Below are positions 11,807 through 23,519 of a stretch of DNA of 64,000 nucleotides, piece after piece. A program made the position numbers and the translations under genes. The stretch spans positions 32,325,950 to 32,389,949 of the forward strand of contig OU744732.1 in the NCBI GenBank assembly GCA_916613615.1. The letters are read 5' to 3'. The DNA comes from Steromphala cineraria. Its lineage: Eukaryota > Mollusca > Gastropoda > Trochida > Trochidae. Within the stretch, counting starts at the first letter, position 1. Each line of letters starts with the position of its first letter. Under the pieces are notes generated by a model. It was not told the origin of the DNA, searched no databases, and worked only from the letters and a program-made list of their open reading frames with translations.

Positions 11807-12276
11807 TAGAATCACATATGTCAAATTTTGAAATCGATGTTATTACATCGAGAACCACTAACTGTTACTGAAATTAACAAGTTAAAGGTCAATCAGTACA
11901 TTAGAGCGAAAATACGGCCATTCAAAGCTGGGATTTTGATCGGAAACCGGACAATGTAGCTCGAGTGGCGCGCACAAATTCGCAAAAAGTAATTTTGAAA
12001 CCTTGTCATAAGCTGACAGGAAGATATATTCGATTCGATAGTGTTTATTAGCTATTGTAACTAATAGGTAGATTAATTGGATGCATAATTTCGATTATTA
12101 AACGTATTTGAGATGTTTTCTTGATTTGTCCATAAAATCAAGCATTTTAGAGATATTTTGCATAAATGGATATATTTGCAAGTCCAGTGATGAGGTATGA
12201 ACTTCAATCAGCATATTAGATATTTTGTAGCTTATCAAAACCAAATGAAATTTTAAGAAAGATACTCTGTGTCACT
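11806..12276 (-). mobile_element. MITE family T2 (AGTGACACAGAGTAT), truncated copy
   Basis: Reverse-oriented relative to 16232-16720 and 30190-30680. The intact terminus ATACTCTGTGTCACT is followed by TTAA (12277-12280). The other end is missing, and the minisatellite abuts it at GAATCACATATG. Confidence 0.88.
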
Positions 12277-12286
12277 TTAATAAGCG

Positions 12287-12377
12287 CAGTCTTAGTAAAC
12301 CTAGCCTCAGTATCACCTGTTTCACTGCCATACTCGAAGCGAAATGGGTAATAGTAGGGCTACGTTTACTTAGACTG
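12287..12377. mobile_element. foldback MITE, family FB2, copy 2
   Basis: Ends are CAGTCTTAGTAAACCTAGCC and GTAAACG-type complement ending TTACTTAGACTG. The inner arms are shorter and more diverged than in the other two copies (GTTTCACTGCCATACT versus GAAGCGAAATGG). It lies 6 bp beyond the TTAA of the preceding T2 element. Confidence 0.8.
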
Positions 12378-13325
12378 CCTTTAACCACTTTTTAAGTGGT
12401 TTCTTTTTAAAACAAGGGGGACTCGTTAAGGACAGTTATACGTCTTTTTGCGTACCGTGACCCAGTGCCAGTACCAAGGTCGTGTGACTTTGAGATGTTT
12501 GCACAAGTTTCACAAATATGTACGGAAAGTTTTAAGCATAAAAGTTTAGGTTTCAACTACGTATCTCCCTGAGCATGCATTCAGGTCGAGGAATGTTAAT
12601 AAATAATCGCCATCAGCAGTATCGTTACCGTTATCATCATTATCAACGTCATCTCTTTACCGTTATTATAATCGTTATGAACGTCATTGTCGCCGTTGTT
12701 GTTGTAAAACCTACACAGATTTAAGAATCTCATTTTAATGCATTAAAAAGGCTCGACAAATAATAGTGTTAGTCGTTAACGTTATTGTATTTTTGTAAAG
12801 CGTGTAAGTGTCGTCGACGTCGTTGTTGTTGTAAATTTTGCACAGATTCTGATTAAAAAATCATATTCTTAGGACTGTCAAAAAATATTATACAAAATTG
12901 CAATGAATCCGCAATAATTTCGATGAAGAAAACAGGTCTGTCATAAAGTCCATTAAAACCTGCGACAAACAACGTTTCAATGATTTCAAGTCATTTTATA
13001 AGGCATCGCAATCAGCAGAATGATTTAAAACATTGAGGGAAAACATAAGCTGTGCTCTTGGCTATGATTAAAATTTGATTCTGATTGAGTTTGGCATTGC
13101 GATGAAAGGCAGGAAGTATTTCCTATCTATGAAAAAGCAGTCTAAATAAAAATAAAAATGCACCTAATTGGAAATTGGAATTAGCTATTCCATTAGCACT
13201 TCGTGTACCAAACAGATTCAATTAAATGTTTTAGTAGGAAAGAGGAAGTGTGTCCAAAATCGTTGAAAACGAAATCAACCCTTCACTTCAATAAATTCAT
13301 TGTAGTTATTAAACAATCTGATTAC
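12378..13325. other. no gene seen; degenerate trinucleotide tracts
   Basis: Degenerate CGTTAT/CATCAT/GTTGTT tracts lie at about 12600-12715 and 12775-12835. Each ends in GTTGTTGTTGTAAA followed shortly by CACAGATT, so the two tracts are probably a local duplication. Nothing else was recognised. Confidence 0.5.
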
Positions 13326-13327
13326 AC

Positions 13328-13513
13328 CTTCTTTGAGAGGCATTTTAGTAGTTAGAATGACAATAATGCTGATGAATATATGGATGACAACTTCTTTGTT
13401 CATTGTATGCGACGTTTTGACACAGATTCTTGTGTCGTTTTCAAGCAGAGAATTGACTTCGCATACAATGAACAAAGAAGTAATCATCCATATATTCCTC
13501 AGCATTATGATTA
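13328..13513. mobile_element. foldback MITE, family FB1, copy 2
   Basis: Outer arms start CTTCTTTGAGAGGCATTTTA. The inner arms carry ATATATGGATGACAACTTC, TTTGTTCATTGTATGCGA and their complements, around a GACACAGATTCTTGTGTC stem. The element reads open on both strands because it is self-complementary. This is not coding evidence. Confidence 0.82.
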
Positions 13514-14008
13514 CACCTGTTTTCTCAAATGTAAATGAACATTTCTAAAATTATATTTTACTATTAACTGGTTGACTGGTTGATCATAGAAAAAATTACT
13601 GTCGTAAGAATGTTGGGCACTTCACGTTCATTATATGAAATCGTTGAGTACAGCACACGGTCTTGTAAGTATGACTGTTTGCAGTCTTGCCTAACCCAGG
13701 AAATTTCTTGCTAGAGCACCTCAAGCTAAAAAAAACGTCCCTCTATACACACAGTTCTGAGATTTCATCAATTCAACTTATGTGTTAAAGAAAAGCTAAA
13801 ATCCGATGGGGTATTTGAAAATCAATGTCTTTATACACATTTGAATTATCTTTGTTTTGTGACTAAAGAGGAGTTCTTTATATTCCTTACTGCTAATGTA
13901 GGCATTTGAAACATACTTTCAGAGGGCAAAAAGTTTCTATTTTTTTGTGTCGCGATCGATGATGTTGAAGCCTCATTGAGTTCATTTTTCCAAGTCACTC
14001 GTCAGATG

Positions 14009-14111
14009 CAGTCTGAGTAAACCTAGCCTCAATATTATCCGTTTCACTCCTATACTGAGACTCAGTATAGGAGTGAAACGGATAATATTGAGTCTTGGTT
14101 TACTTAGACTG
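14009..14111. mobile_element. foldback MITE, family FB2, copy 3
   Basis: This 103-bp near-perfect palindrome has ends CAGTCTGAGTAAACC and GGTTTACTTAGACTG. The arms meet at ATACTGAGACTCAGTAT. Flanks TCGTCAGATG (13999-14008) and TCGTCTGATG (14112-14121) match at 9 of 10 positions, a likely 9-10-bp target duplication. Confidence 0.9.
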
Positions 14112-14717
14112 TCGTCTGATGTGTTGTAACAACCAGATGATTAACAATTATGCAGTTATCAATCATTTGTTAAACATTATGTCGTTTTTAAATTTGTTTA
14201 TGTGTGTTTATTGTATTGTATAATCTGCAAGAAATGAACATCTATTACTTAAGGCGAACTCCCAAAAAGGTTATCCTTTGAGTTTTCCTTAATGAGTTTA
14301 GATTGTTCAATGAAATGGTTTTTACATTTACTATTTAGTTTTCTTATTCTGAGGGAATGAATTGTATCAATAAAAATACATGTCTAATTTGCACAGAGCG
14401 TGATCGAGAATAACGTTTTTGACAATTGTCGGAAATTAATTATGATTTGAAGGATTTCTTAAGTTTTTCCTTTTAATGTAATTTCCTGTTTAGAACACAA
14501 GGCGTCCTGATTAATAGCTCTGGTTATGCTTCAAAAATATGCCACAGAAATTCTACCTTAAAACGTCATTTGTTGTCACACATGCATGGCAGCTATAAGG
14601 TTACATTTTAACTTAAATACGGAGTTTGCTTGTCCAATTAACACCCTTTGACGTGCATGCCAAACAAAATAAACCTTGTCCGATCGTGTGCAGAAAATCA
14701 TATTTGATGAGTTGTTT
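14112..14717. other. no gene seen
   Basis: AT-rich unique sequence with no recognised element. Confidence 0.4.
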
Positions 14718-14718
14718 T

Positions 14719-14768
14719 GGAAACAGTATTGAATGTGCTCAATGGAAACAGTATTGAATGTGCTGCAT
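14719..14768. repeat. 25-bp tandem duplication
   Basis: GGAAACAGTATTGAATGTGC followed by TCAAT or TGCAT occurs twice, at 14719 and 14744, immediately left of a foldback element. Confidence 0.9.
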
Positions 14769-14924
14769 GGGCTCAGAAGCTAGATTCGCTCGCTCGGCCT
14801 GACTTGGGATTTAGCCATTCAAATCATTTTCTCGTTCAAATTTTATCGAGAAGGCGGCGAGAAAATGATATGATTGGCTACATCCCAAGTCGGGCCGCGC
14901 GAGCGAATCTAGCTTCTGAGCCCA
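14768..14924. mobile_element. 157-bp foldback MITE (TGGGCTCAGAAGCTAGATTC)
   Basis: The left arm (14768-14834) and right arm (14858-14924) are ~66-bp inverted repeats with ends TGGGCTCAGAAGCTAGATTC and its complement, and inner ends around CATTTTCTCG. The ends are GC-richer than the surroundings. This is the only copy in the window. The apparent open frame across it comes from self-complementarity. Confidence 0.85.
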
Positions 14925-15889
14925 GGGTACAGATTAGTGGAGTTAGCGTAACATTCGTCCCCTGAGACAGGATGGCAATGCTTAAGCATACTTCATTGCT
15001 AAGTATACCTGTTATGTGCTTGTTTGTCAGTTATACTTCTTATAATGCTATTTTAGATAAAACAGAAGACAGTTGTATTGTGATAGGTCTTACCTCAGTA
15101 TTACTCATGGAAATACAACTTTGATTTGATAGTAGCCACAGGCAAACAGTTGTCTTAAGGTCCGAAGTGGTCTAATTTGGATTAGAGTTTATAAAACTGG
15201 GACACTTAATGTTATTCCATGATAACATTATTTCATTATCTCGCACTGTTGTTAATCAAAGTGTATTCAGGTATTGGAATACCTTAGGGATTTACCTTAT
15301 GTCTCAAAAAAAGAATAGACAAACATACCAAATTGAATTAGTGTAAAATATAAAAAAGCTTATCATCGATCACATCCTTTTGTATAAAATAATGGAGTTG
15401 TTAAGTATTGTTTTCAGGAGAGTCTTGCTTGCAGTAAACCAGGGACCATAGAAGACATGCTTTCTATGATCCCTGAGTAAACATAGTAGTCATCGTATTC
15501 AGCAGAACAAATAATGTGATTGATGCTATGGAAATATGGAAAAATCGACTTTTTTAATACTTAATATAATCAAAGTTTCAAACCACAAACAATAATAATC
15601 ATATCTATAAATTATAATATCTCCTTTTCAATTGTCATTTATGCTCTCAACAAACGACATTTCTCTGAATGCCAAGCACCTCAAAAAGATGTAACTCATT
15701 AGTTTGAAGAATAAGTTAAAACACTTCAAGAAACAAATTAAATGTACTCTTGGCTTTGATTGAGATTAGATTGTAATCTATTTCGAAAGTTTGAAGTACA
15801 TTTTTATAAATGTTTTAACGTATAAAGTAAAAATATTCAAATTTTGTGGCAAGTTTCCATACTGACAACAAGGTAAAATAATGTAAAAA
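14925..15889. other. no gene seen; small hairpin
   Basis: At 15434-15468, CAGGGACCATAGAA is separated by 7 bp from its near-complement TTCTATGATCCCTG (one mismatch). AGTAAAC flanks it on both sides. It may be a very short foldback element. The rest is AT-rich. Confidence 0.5.
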
Positions 15890-17110
15890 TAGACCATTGG
15901 CTCTGTAGCTCATCAGGCTTCATATCAAATTTGCTTTAGGGTGTGGTAATTGTGGTGTCCCCTCTTAGTAGGGTCCCACAGGGTCACCAAATGTAAAGTT
16001 TAGAATCCTGATTACAAAAAAAGTAAAAATAAAATGTTTCAGCTTTCTCCGCCTCCGCATCTGGAGAAGACAGAACTAGGTTTTAAGGGCATAACCTCTG
16101 TGGCCCTAATCAGGGGCCACAGGGTTACCAAGCTATAAATTTTAATGCTCATTGGTCAAGGAGTGTGTATACAAGCTTTCATATTTTTGGGCCTTATGCT
16201 TCGGGAGAGGAAGATGAATAGATGGTTTTAAAGTGACACAGAGTATCTTTCTTAAAATTTTGTTTGGTTTTGATAAGCTACAAAATATATAATATGCTGA
16301 TTAAAGTTCATATGTCATCACTGGACTTGCAAATATATCCATTTATGCACAATATCTCTAAAGTCCTTGATTTTATGGAAAATCAAGAAAACATCTCAAA
16401 TACGTGTAATATTCGAAATTATGCATCCAGTTAATCTACCTATTAGTTATAATACCTAATAAACACTATCGAATCGAATATATCTTCCTGTCAGCTTGTG
16501 ACAAGGTTTCAAAATTACGTTTGGCTTATTTGCGTGGGCCACTCGAGCTACATTGTCCGGTTTTCGATCAAAATCCCGACTTTGAATGGCCGTATTTTCG
16601 CTCTAATGTACTGATTGACCTTTAACTTGTTATTTTCAGTAACAGTTAGTGGTTCCCGATATAATAACATCGATTTCAAAATTTGACATATGTGATCCTA
16701 TCAACATACTCTGTGTCTCTTTAAGGGCATGACCCCTTTGGTCCTTATCTGGGGTCACAGGGCCACAAAAGCTACAATTTATTATCCTAACTAGTCCAGG
16801 TGTCTGTACACAAAGTTTCATCTTTGTATGCCTTATGCTTCTGGAAAAGACGAAAACAGGTTTTTAGGGGGCGGCCCATGTGTACCTTATTAAAGGCAAC
16901 ACGGTCACCAAAGCTACAATTTTTAATCCGAACTAGTCAAGGAGTTTGTACACAAGGTTACAACTTTTTAGGCCTTATGCTTCTGGAGAAGATGAAAATG
17001 GGTTTTATAGGCGTGGCCTATGCTTCCATCATCAAAGGCTACAGGGCAGCCAAAGGTACAATTTATAATCCTCACTAGTCAAGAAGTCTGTACACAAGAT
17101 TTCAGCTTTT
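15890..17110. repeat. ~148-bp tandem repeat, about 5 units, split by a MITE
   Basis: Each unit runs through a GGTTTTAAGGGCATAACC-type block, CACAGGGTCACCAAAGCTAC, an AATTTTTAATCC block, a TAGTCAAGGAGT block and CTTATGCTTCTGGAGAAG. Anchors at 16829 and 16976 give a 147-bp period. The array is interrupted at 16232-16720 by a T2 MITE. Open frames across it (for example 16800-17078) follow the repeat and show no domain, so they are not called as genes. Confidence 0.85.
16232..16720 (+). mobile_element. MITE family T2, complete copy in a tandem repeat
   Basis: TIRs are AGTGACACAGAGTAT and ATACTCTGTGTCTCT. Both flanks are TTAA (16228-16231, 16721-16724). Removing the element and one TTAA restores GGTTTTAAGGGCATGACC, which matches the uninterrupted sibling unit GGTTTTAAGGGCATAACC near 16080. 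The window therefore contains a natural empty site. Length is 489 bp with no ORF. Confidence 0.95.
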
Positions 17111-19454
17111 TCATGCCATGCCATAAACCCATCGGACCTTACAGGCCAGAGGAGCAAATACGTGTACCATACAAACGTTCAAGCTTGGAAGAAGTTGCAG
17201 TTGTATCATCATCTTCATGACAATTTGGCTATTCGCTTTACAAATCCTCCAACTGGTACATGTATCTTTTCAAGAACAGTTAATATGGGATGACACAACT
17301 TGTTGCAAAAACGTTAACAATTTATGATATTATTGAAATATATTTCTAAACTGATAAAACTAGCCTAAGGAAATACAAAATAATTATTGTTTGACTGACA
17401 AATCAGTTTCCTAATTGCTAGAATTTTCCAAAACGATTTTAGTTTGTAATATGAAGTTCGTTGTCATGTTTGAATATACCTATCTCTCCTTGTGAATAGA
17501 GAATTTTTTTTATAATTTCAAAGTTCAATACTAAATCAAATTCTTTTGAAGTAGGAATTGAAAGTGTGGAGGACAAGTTTAAGTAACGCTTGAATTTCAT
17601 TGATTGAATATTACATTTCGAAATTCTAATGAATGCTAATAGAATTTGATAGCTTTTACATTTCTCTAAGAAAAAATCAGTTAAGCATAAGGCTCTAATC
17701 GGAATATCGGAATGGCCTGAAGATGGGAATTCAATCATGAGGACTCCTTTCATAAACGTGGAGCTTTCGGAAATTGTCAGTCATTATTTATGTCGGGCAA
17801 GGAAGACGCAATGAGACCCAAATTTATTTATTTTGGCAGAATAGATACCCTTTCATGAATAAATATAGTTACCACGTGAACATATCATAATTCATGTTAG
17901 TAAACAATTCGATTAAAGCGTTAGTATTATTATAGTGAATAACAGCTATAAATGTAAAATAAGGTAATGAAAGTTTCTTAAGTAGTAAATAAACATTTGC
18001 ATTAGCTATTACATTTTGATTCGACCGAAACAAAGTAATTATAAGTTCTCAATTATTCCTAATGTCATATGAATTAATCATGATTCTGGTATTGAAAACA
18101 TTTTGAAATTCAGACCAAAGAGAGATGTGCCCAAGTGAACAATTATTGTTGATTGTATACAGCAGTGTGTCCCTCTGTGAGGTTTCATAAAGACTTGACG
18201 GACGATTTTTACACTTAAGAAACCAAAAACTTATCAATTTATCATCATAAGTATTTAGAATATATTGATTTTCTGAATGAAAATATAGTTTTATTCAGAA
18301 AGTATTAGTGGTTTTCGGCCGATATTGAATATATGGATGTGACCGCAAAGGATATTTACTTAGAATAAACCGAAATATGTAAAAATGCATACAGGTAATC
18401 TTAAAAAAGAAACAGTAGACTGTAACAAAGAACAGTTGTAAGAACATAACTCATCTGCAACCAGTACATGAATTGATTGAACATTATTTAAGCTTAGACC
18501 AGATGGTAAGACATATCCAATTGATTTATTTAGATTAGATTAAATTGTCTATTTTGATTTGTAAAGAACAAATGTTCACACATTTTTTGCACCGTCAACG
18601 TTTTCTTTTATAAACGTCAAATGTCTTAGTTGAGTATTTCTTTATGTAAGTACGTACAAGTAGACCGAGGTCAAAGCTATTCGATTCGTCAATGGTTCTA
18701 CATAAACCACAAAACTTTGTTTAATTGCAATTACTAAATTTGCCGGAAAGTCTTAATTGTAAGGATATACAGTGATTGTACTGGCCATATGCCTTGTCGC
18801 TGATTGACGAACACTAAATTTTTCAAAAAACATACTTAAGTGAAACCTCATTCTCCAATTTATAAATAAGCAAAAATTAAGATTAAACATGAATACACAC
18901 AACAATCCCTCTAGTCTCATTTCTGCAATGTTTCTTATGTGCTTACACTTGTCATGAGTATATCAAAGTCTGAGCTAATTTTTTTCTTACATTGTTCATG
19001 AGTTTTAAAAACTTATCAAATGAGACTCTCTAATTTTTGTTTTAAACCCTTTCACTTAAGCATTTTAAAGCGCACAACCGGTTACATCAAATATCATTTT
19101 CCGTTATTCAATGTTATTTAGATTGGTTGATATATTTGACTGAGTTTATTTCAACCTTCTAGCGCCTTCCGTTATAAAATGAGTGTCATTTCAATTGAGC
19201 CGATGAATATGTATAGAGAATCTCACAGCCTTATAGAGAGAAGGCTTTACGTTAAATCGAGATGTGATGTTATGTAGAAAACGACGGGCGAAGTCTTTCA
19301 GCGCGACCTCAGATGGCACTTCAAAATTCAGTAAAAGTTTCTCATGAAGTTCACATTGCTTTCTACATGCATTTATCGATTCAATTTTTAGTTCCAGACA
19401 GCTCAAAAATCAATAAGACACTTGAAACATGAGACGACGTGAAGAACGCTTGAG
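17111..19454. other. no gene recognised
   Basis: AT-rich sequence. The longest open stretch is on the minus strand (17439-17753, 104 codons), with no recognisable domain, repeat link or splice context, so it is not called. A second minus-strand stretch (18049-18237) is equally uninformative. Confidence 0.4.
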
Positions 19455-19458
19455 TTAA

Positions 19459-19814
19459 AGGGGCAGTAGCACGTTTTTTCATAATTTTATATTTTAAAAT
19501 TTTCACTGATAATTGTACGTTAATGTTAAATGTATTATTTTGATAGTGTCATAAATCTCATTACACAAGCCAATCAGCCATAGTCAGAAGACAAAGTATG
19601 AAGATTCACATAAAATCCATCGGCGGCCATTTTTTGTGAACACCTTTAATTCATTTTGTGTAAGAAAAAGGAATCATGTGGCTAAACTTTACATTATATA
19701 TTTGATTAATTACTGCTCCATTTAGTTTAAAGACATTGTCTTTCAATTGGAACCGTTAATTTTCATTTTCCTGACATCACCTTATATTCCTCCTAAAAAC
19801 GTGCTACTGCCCCT
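19459..19814 (+). mobile_element. MITE family T1, copy 3
   Basis: TIRs are AGGGGCAGTAGCACG and CGTGCTACTGCCCCT, between TTAA 19455-19458 and 19815-19818. It has the full 356-bp family interior including GGCGGCCATTTTTTGTGAAC. Confidence 0.93.
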
Positions 19815-19818
19815 TTAA

Positions 19819-20440
19819 GTAGAAAGTACAGTGCATGCATGATGCAAAATATGCAAGATTGTGGATTTTAAATCAGATTCTGAACGAGAACCAATGAAGA
19901 TTGGTCATTTAGTTATTTGCGTTCATAGCCCAAGAGGATTACGAAAATTATAAGAACATATAGTTTTGATAACGGTTTAGTATTTTTAAGTTCGAAATAT
20001 TTACAAATCCTTTTTGCTTGTTTCCTGTAATCTATAAAGCCCACCTTTGCATAGAAAATTTATTGTTAATCCCACCTTCAGAAAGATTGAAATTCATCAA
20101 AATAGATATGAGTTCGTTACGACCGATGTTTAAATTTGGTTTTTAACCTTGACATCAAATTTGATTTACCATCCTTAACGTTATGAATATTAATGATGAT
20201 GGATTTATTGTCAAAAACAATTTCTCATAGAAGAACTCCATATATACATACGGGACTCATCAAACTTTCACTTATATTCATTCGTTACAACCGAAGAATG
20301 ACAGTGAATCAATCAAGCGACCCCTTTTTGTCTAAAACAATGTTGAAATGACAAACAATAGTTGAACATTTTTGTATTTCATATTCATTTTATATATATC
20401 ACTCATTTTATTCAAATCGTATTCGATGTATCAATCAACA
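19819..20440. other. no gene seen
   Basis: AT-rich spacer between two T1 copies. Nothing recognised. Confidence 0.4.
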
Positions 20441-20444
20441 TTAA

Positions 20445-20799
20445 AGGGGCAGTAGCAAGTTTATTATGGGGAATTGAGGTGATGTCAAGAAAATGAAAAT
20501 TAATGGTTCCAATTGAATTTTTTTTATTAAAACTAAATAAAGCAGTACTGATTCAAATACATAATGTAAAGTTTAGCCATGCGATTCATTTCTCTAAACA
20601 AAACTGAATTAAAGGTGTTCACACAAAATGGCCGCCAATTGATTTTATGTGAATCTCCATACCTTGTCCTCTGACTATGGATGATTGGCTTGTGTAATGT
20701 GAGTTTTGACACTGTCAAATTAATACATTTAGCATTAACTTACAATTATTAGTGAAATATTTGAAATATAAAATTATCAAAAAACGTGCTACTGCCCCT
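20445..20799 (-). mobile_element. MITE family T1, copy 4
   Basis: Reverse orientation, 355 bp. TIRs are AGGGGCAGTAGCAAG and CGTGCTACTGCCCCT. TTAA is on both sides (20441-20444, 20800-20803). The interior has ACACAAAATGGCCGCCAATT. Confidence 0.93.
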
Positions 20800-20803
20800 T
20801 TAA

Positions 20804-21916
20804 GGATATCATTTCGTCTGTTACATAAATCACATTCACCAATCACATTTCCACACTTGAAAGGTGAGCCGATTCCAAAAGGATGTATACTGTGAAGAGG
20901 ACCTTACTTTCTTGTTTGAAACTTTCGTATTCTTTAAAGAAGACATTTGCACTATCTTTACATATTTAAAAAAAATACATTAAAAGTGATATATGTGATA
21001 ACAAATAAAAAAGTAATGCTTCTATATATACATGTACTTGATTCGGCACCACATTTCCTTTCCTTACAAAGCCAGCCGTCTTAGACTAGTATCATTATGT
21101 GCACGTTAAAGTGAACCGCTTTCAAATCATTACCTTACCAAAAGGTCATGTCGAAGGTATTCCAAACGTTAATAACTATTCGTGACAGGATATATAACGT
21201 CAATTTGTGCTAACTATTCCATGATATATTTTATCTGTAAGAAGGATCTTGGAGTCCATCTTTGAATGGCATGACTCTGTTTGACATGCCCTCATCAAGT
21301 CAGGTGAGGCAGAAAACAGAGTTATTTATGCATGTCTGAGAGTTCTTATCAGAGTTCTATTTCTAGAACGTCAAATATCTAATTCAAGAGATGCCGCTAA
21401 CAAACACGTGTGTTGAGGAGTTTGAAGTGGTTTGAGAGGAGAGTGTTTATTGAACTAGAACTGGCAAGAGATCAGGATGCCAATGGCGTATAGCATCTTG
21501 ATAAACGTATCAATATCAGTGATTTTGCCGTTTCTCCTGATTTTGATTAAGTAATGTTAGTTTATTTCAATTGTTTATCCTTTTGAATTATCTTTTACTA
21601 AATGTCTCAGGTATAAATGGCAATAGTATAAAATTGTTTGGATTGATTGACAATTTTGGCCTAGGGTTATTGGGGCATCACAGAGCGTCGCATTCGATTG
21701 CTTTCAGTTTAACAGAATTACAATTGCAATGTGCGACACTATCCAAAACGGATCCACTCCCTTTTAAAAGAGAATAATCAAATCCTATCTTCCAATGTAT
21801 ACTTTCTTAAATTTCTTCTTATTTCCGAGTCTTGCAAAACAAGTCAATACGCAAAGCCATCTCATTACAATAAGACATATTTTCTTCACTACGTTATGTA
21901 GAAAATAGATAAGGAT
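20804..21916. other. no gene seen
   Basis: AT-rich spacer without recognised features. A 68-codon stretch at 21571-21777 has no exon or domain support. Confidence 0.4.
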
Positions 21917-21920
21917 TTAA

Positions 21921-22238
21921 AGGGGCAGTAGCACGTTTTAGGGGAGAATAAGGTGATTTCAGGAAAATTAAATTGAAAGACAATATATTGAAACTAAACT
22001 GAAGCAGAAAAAAAATCCAATATATTATGTAAAGTTCAGCCATACGATTCCTGTTTCATACACGAAATTAATTAATTGTATTCACACAAAAATGGCCGCC
22101 AATGAACTTTATGTGAAATCGTTATAATTTGTTCTCTGACTATGGATGATTGGTTTTTGTAATTAGATTAGATAATTCATTTAACATTAACATACAATTA
22201 TTAATGAAAATGAATTAAAAAAACGTGCTACTGCATCT
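21921..22238 (-). mobile_element. MITE family T1, copy 5, hybrid-looking right end
   Basis: 318 bp, TTAA on both sides (21917-21920, 22239-22242). The left TIR is AGGGGCAGTAGCACG. The right end read inward is AGATGCAGTAGCACG, whose first five bases equal the terminus of family T3 (AGATG). The interior is shortened relative to other T1 copies. Confidence 0.9.
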
Positions 22239-22308
22239 TTAATACGATTGTACGAATACCATTTTAACCCAATCAACATCTTCTGACAGGTTTCTGAATA
22301 AACAAAAT

Positions 22309-22666
22309 GAAGGGTCCGGGGCAAGACTATGATAACCAACACATTTCTACTTTTGAGAAAAACACGTTTGAAATTTGTACATGTTAAATAGTCATTTTCG
22401 GGGTAAAAACATGATAACCCCTTGTCCCATCACAAAAAACCTCAATGTTTTCTGTTGCCCTATTTTTGAGGCTTGTCACATTTCTACCGAACAAATTCAA
22501 AATTTGGTGGCTTAACACAAATCAGGTATGATGCAACTCTCAAACAGCAAGAGCTAAGGGAGGTAATTCTTAAGAAAATGAAAGATCTGCCTCTTACGAC
22601 CCACATGTGATAAAATCTCGGAAAATTAGGTTTTGAGGGTTATCAACTTTTTGCCCCGGACCCTTC
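22309..22666. mobile_element. 358-bp MITE with GAAGGGTCCGGGGCAA termini
   Basis: Perfect 16-bp TIRs GAAGGGTCCGGGGCAA (22309-22324) and complement (22651-22666). They are followed inward by partly matching ACTATGATAACC and GGTTATCAACTT. The GC-rich ends contrast with the AT-rich body. No second copy and no clear target duplication were seen. AAATG lies on both sides. Confidence 0.85.
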
Positions 22667-23224
22667 AAATGTATGATTGCAAGAAGACAGGAACCTCCAT
22701 TAAGACAAATCCGGACTTTTATTGGTTGGACTGGTGAATAGTCAGACCGCATGAATAGTCAGACCGCATCATTTGATGTTAGTCTTCTATGTAATTTATT
22801 GATGAAAAAAACAACATAGACGTACTCTTAGCAGGACATTGTTGGTTTTGTTTCTAATGTTATGAAGTAAACTGGCAAGGTTGCATTTTTTCTTGAATAC
22901 CTATACCATCACCTTTTCACGTGCGTTATGAGATTTGAGCAAAACGTTGAAGGTGAAATTAGCCGTGGAAGTTATTTAAATTTGCTTTAAGACGGAGAAA
23001 GAGCTTATAGGAATCATCCCAAAATATCCTTCGTCTGTCATTATCATTCAGATGACTGAGAATATTTCTATTTTCAGTTCCTGTAAGTCTTAATAACTAA
23101 CATTTACCAAAGGCCATATAATTTTACCCTATTCCACTGATACTGGGATTTTCTCATTTCCTGTACATGGTCAAATGGAGGAGAGTTCAAACCTTGAGGT
23201 GATGATGTTTGACATGGCCCCGTT

Positions 23225-23449
23225 TCAAACTGAAATCTTGAACTTCAGCGGATCCTCAAAACTACTTTGAAAGTCCAAGAGAAGCCTTGAGGCGTCAATT
23301 GTCAGTGCCTCCTGCAAAGTAGAAGTCAGGGATATTTTGAAGTGCTGTCCTCCAGTCACATTAACTTTGGCTCTAGCATATCTTAAGTTGTTTGTATCCC
23401 ACGAAGGTAAGACGGTCTGATGAGCTTTGTAGCAATGTTGCCTGGACCA
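23225..23449 (-). pseudogene. possible orphan exon or gene relict, function unknown
   Basis: On the minus strand 74 codons are open before a TGA. Composition is closer to coding than the neighbourhood, with serine, leucine and basic residues in an alternating beta-strand-like pattern (around the motif KVNVTGGQHFKISLTS). The frame stays readable for several codons after the stop. No ATG, domain or convincing splice sites were identified. It might be an exon or relict of an extracellular protein. The family is not recognised. Confidence 0.25.
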
Positions 23450-23519
23450 CTAGGCGAGTGTTGACATACTCATACAATCCTATGCTACCTTTTTTTAATC
23501 GAAACTTTCACGTAGCTGT

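Noticed and set aside
11790..11830. Origin of the minisatellite monomer from the T2 terminus (both contain CATACTCTGT)
   Set aside because: At the junction the shared string is in the opposite orientation to the T2 terminus, and the rest of the monomer has no T2 similarity. Probably coincidence.
12600..12840. Designed-looking CGTTAT/CATCAT tracts as a regulatory array
   Set aside because: They are degenerate trinucleotide sequence with a simple local duplication. No consistent binding motif.
14717..14965. 82-codon frame across the 157-bp foldback
   Set aside because: It is explained by the self-complementary arms and the 25-bp duplication. No coding signature.
16800..17220. Repeat-encoded protein in the ~148-bp tandem array
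   Set aside because: The unit length of 147 keeps frame by chance, but other units contain stops and indels and no domain is visible.
17439..17753. 104-codon minus-strand frame as a gene
   Set aside because: No domain, splice context or repeat protein match could be recognised from the sequence.
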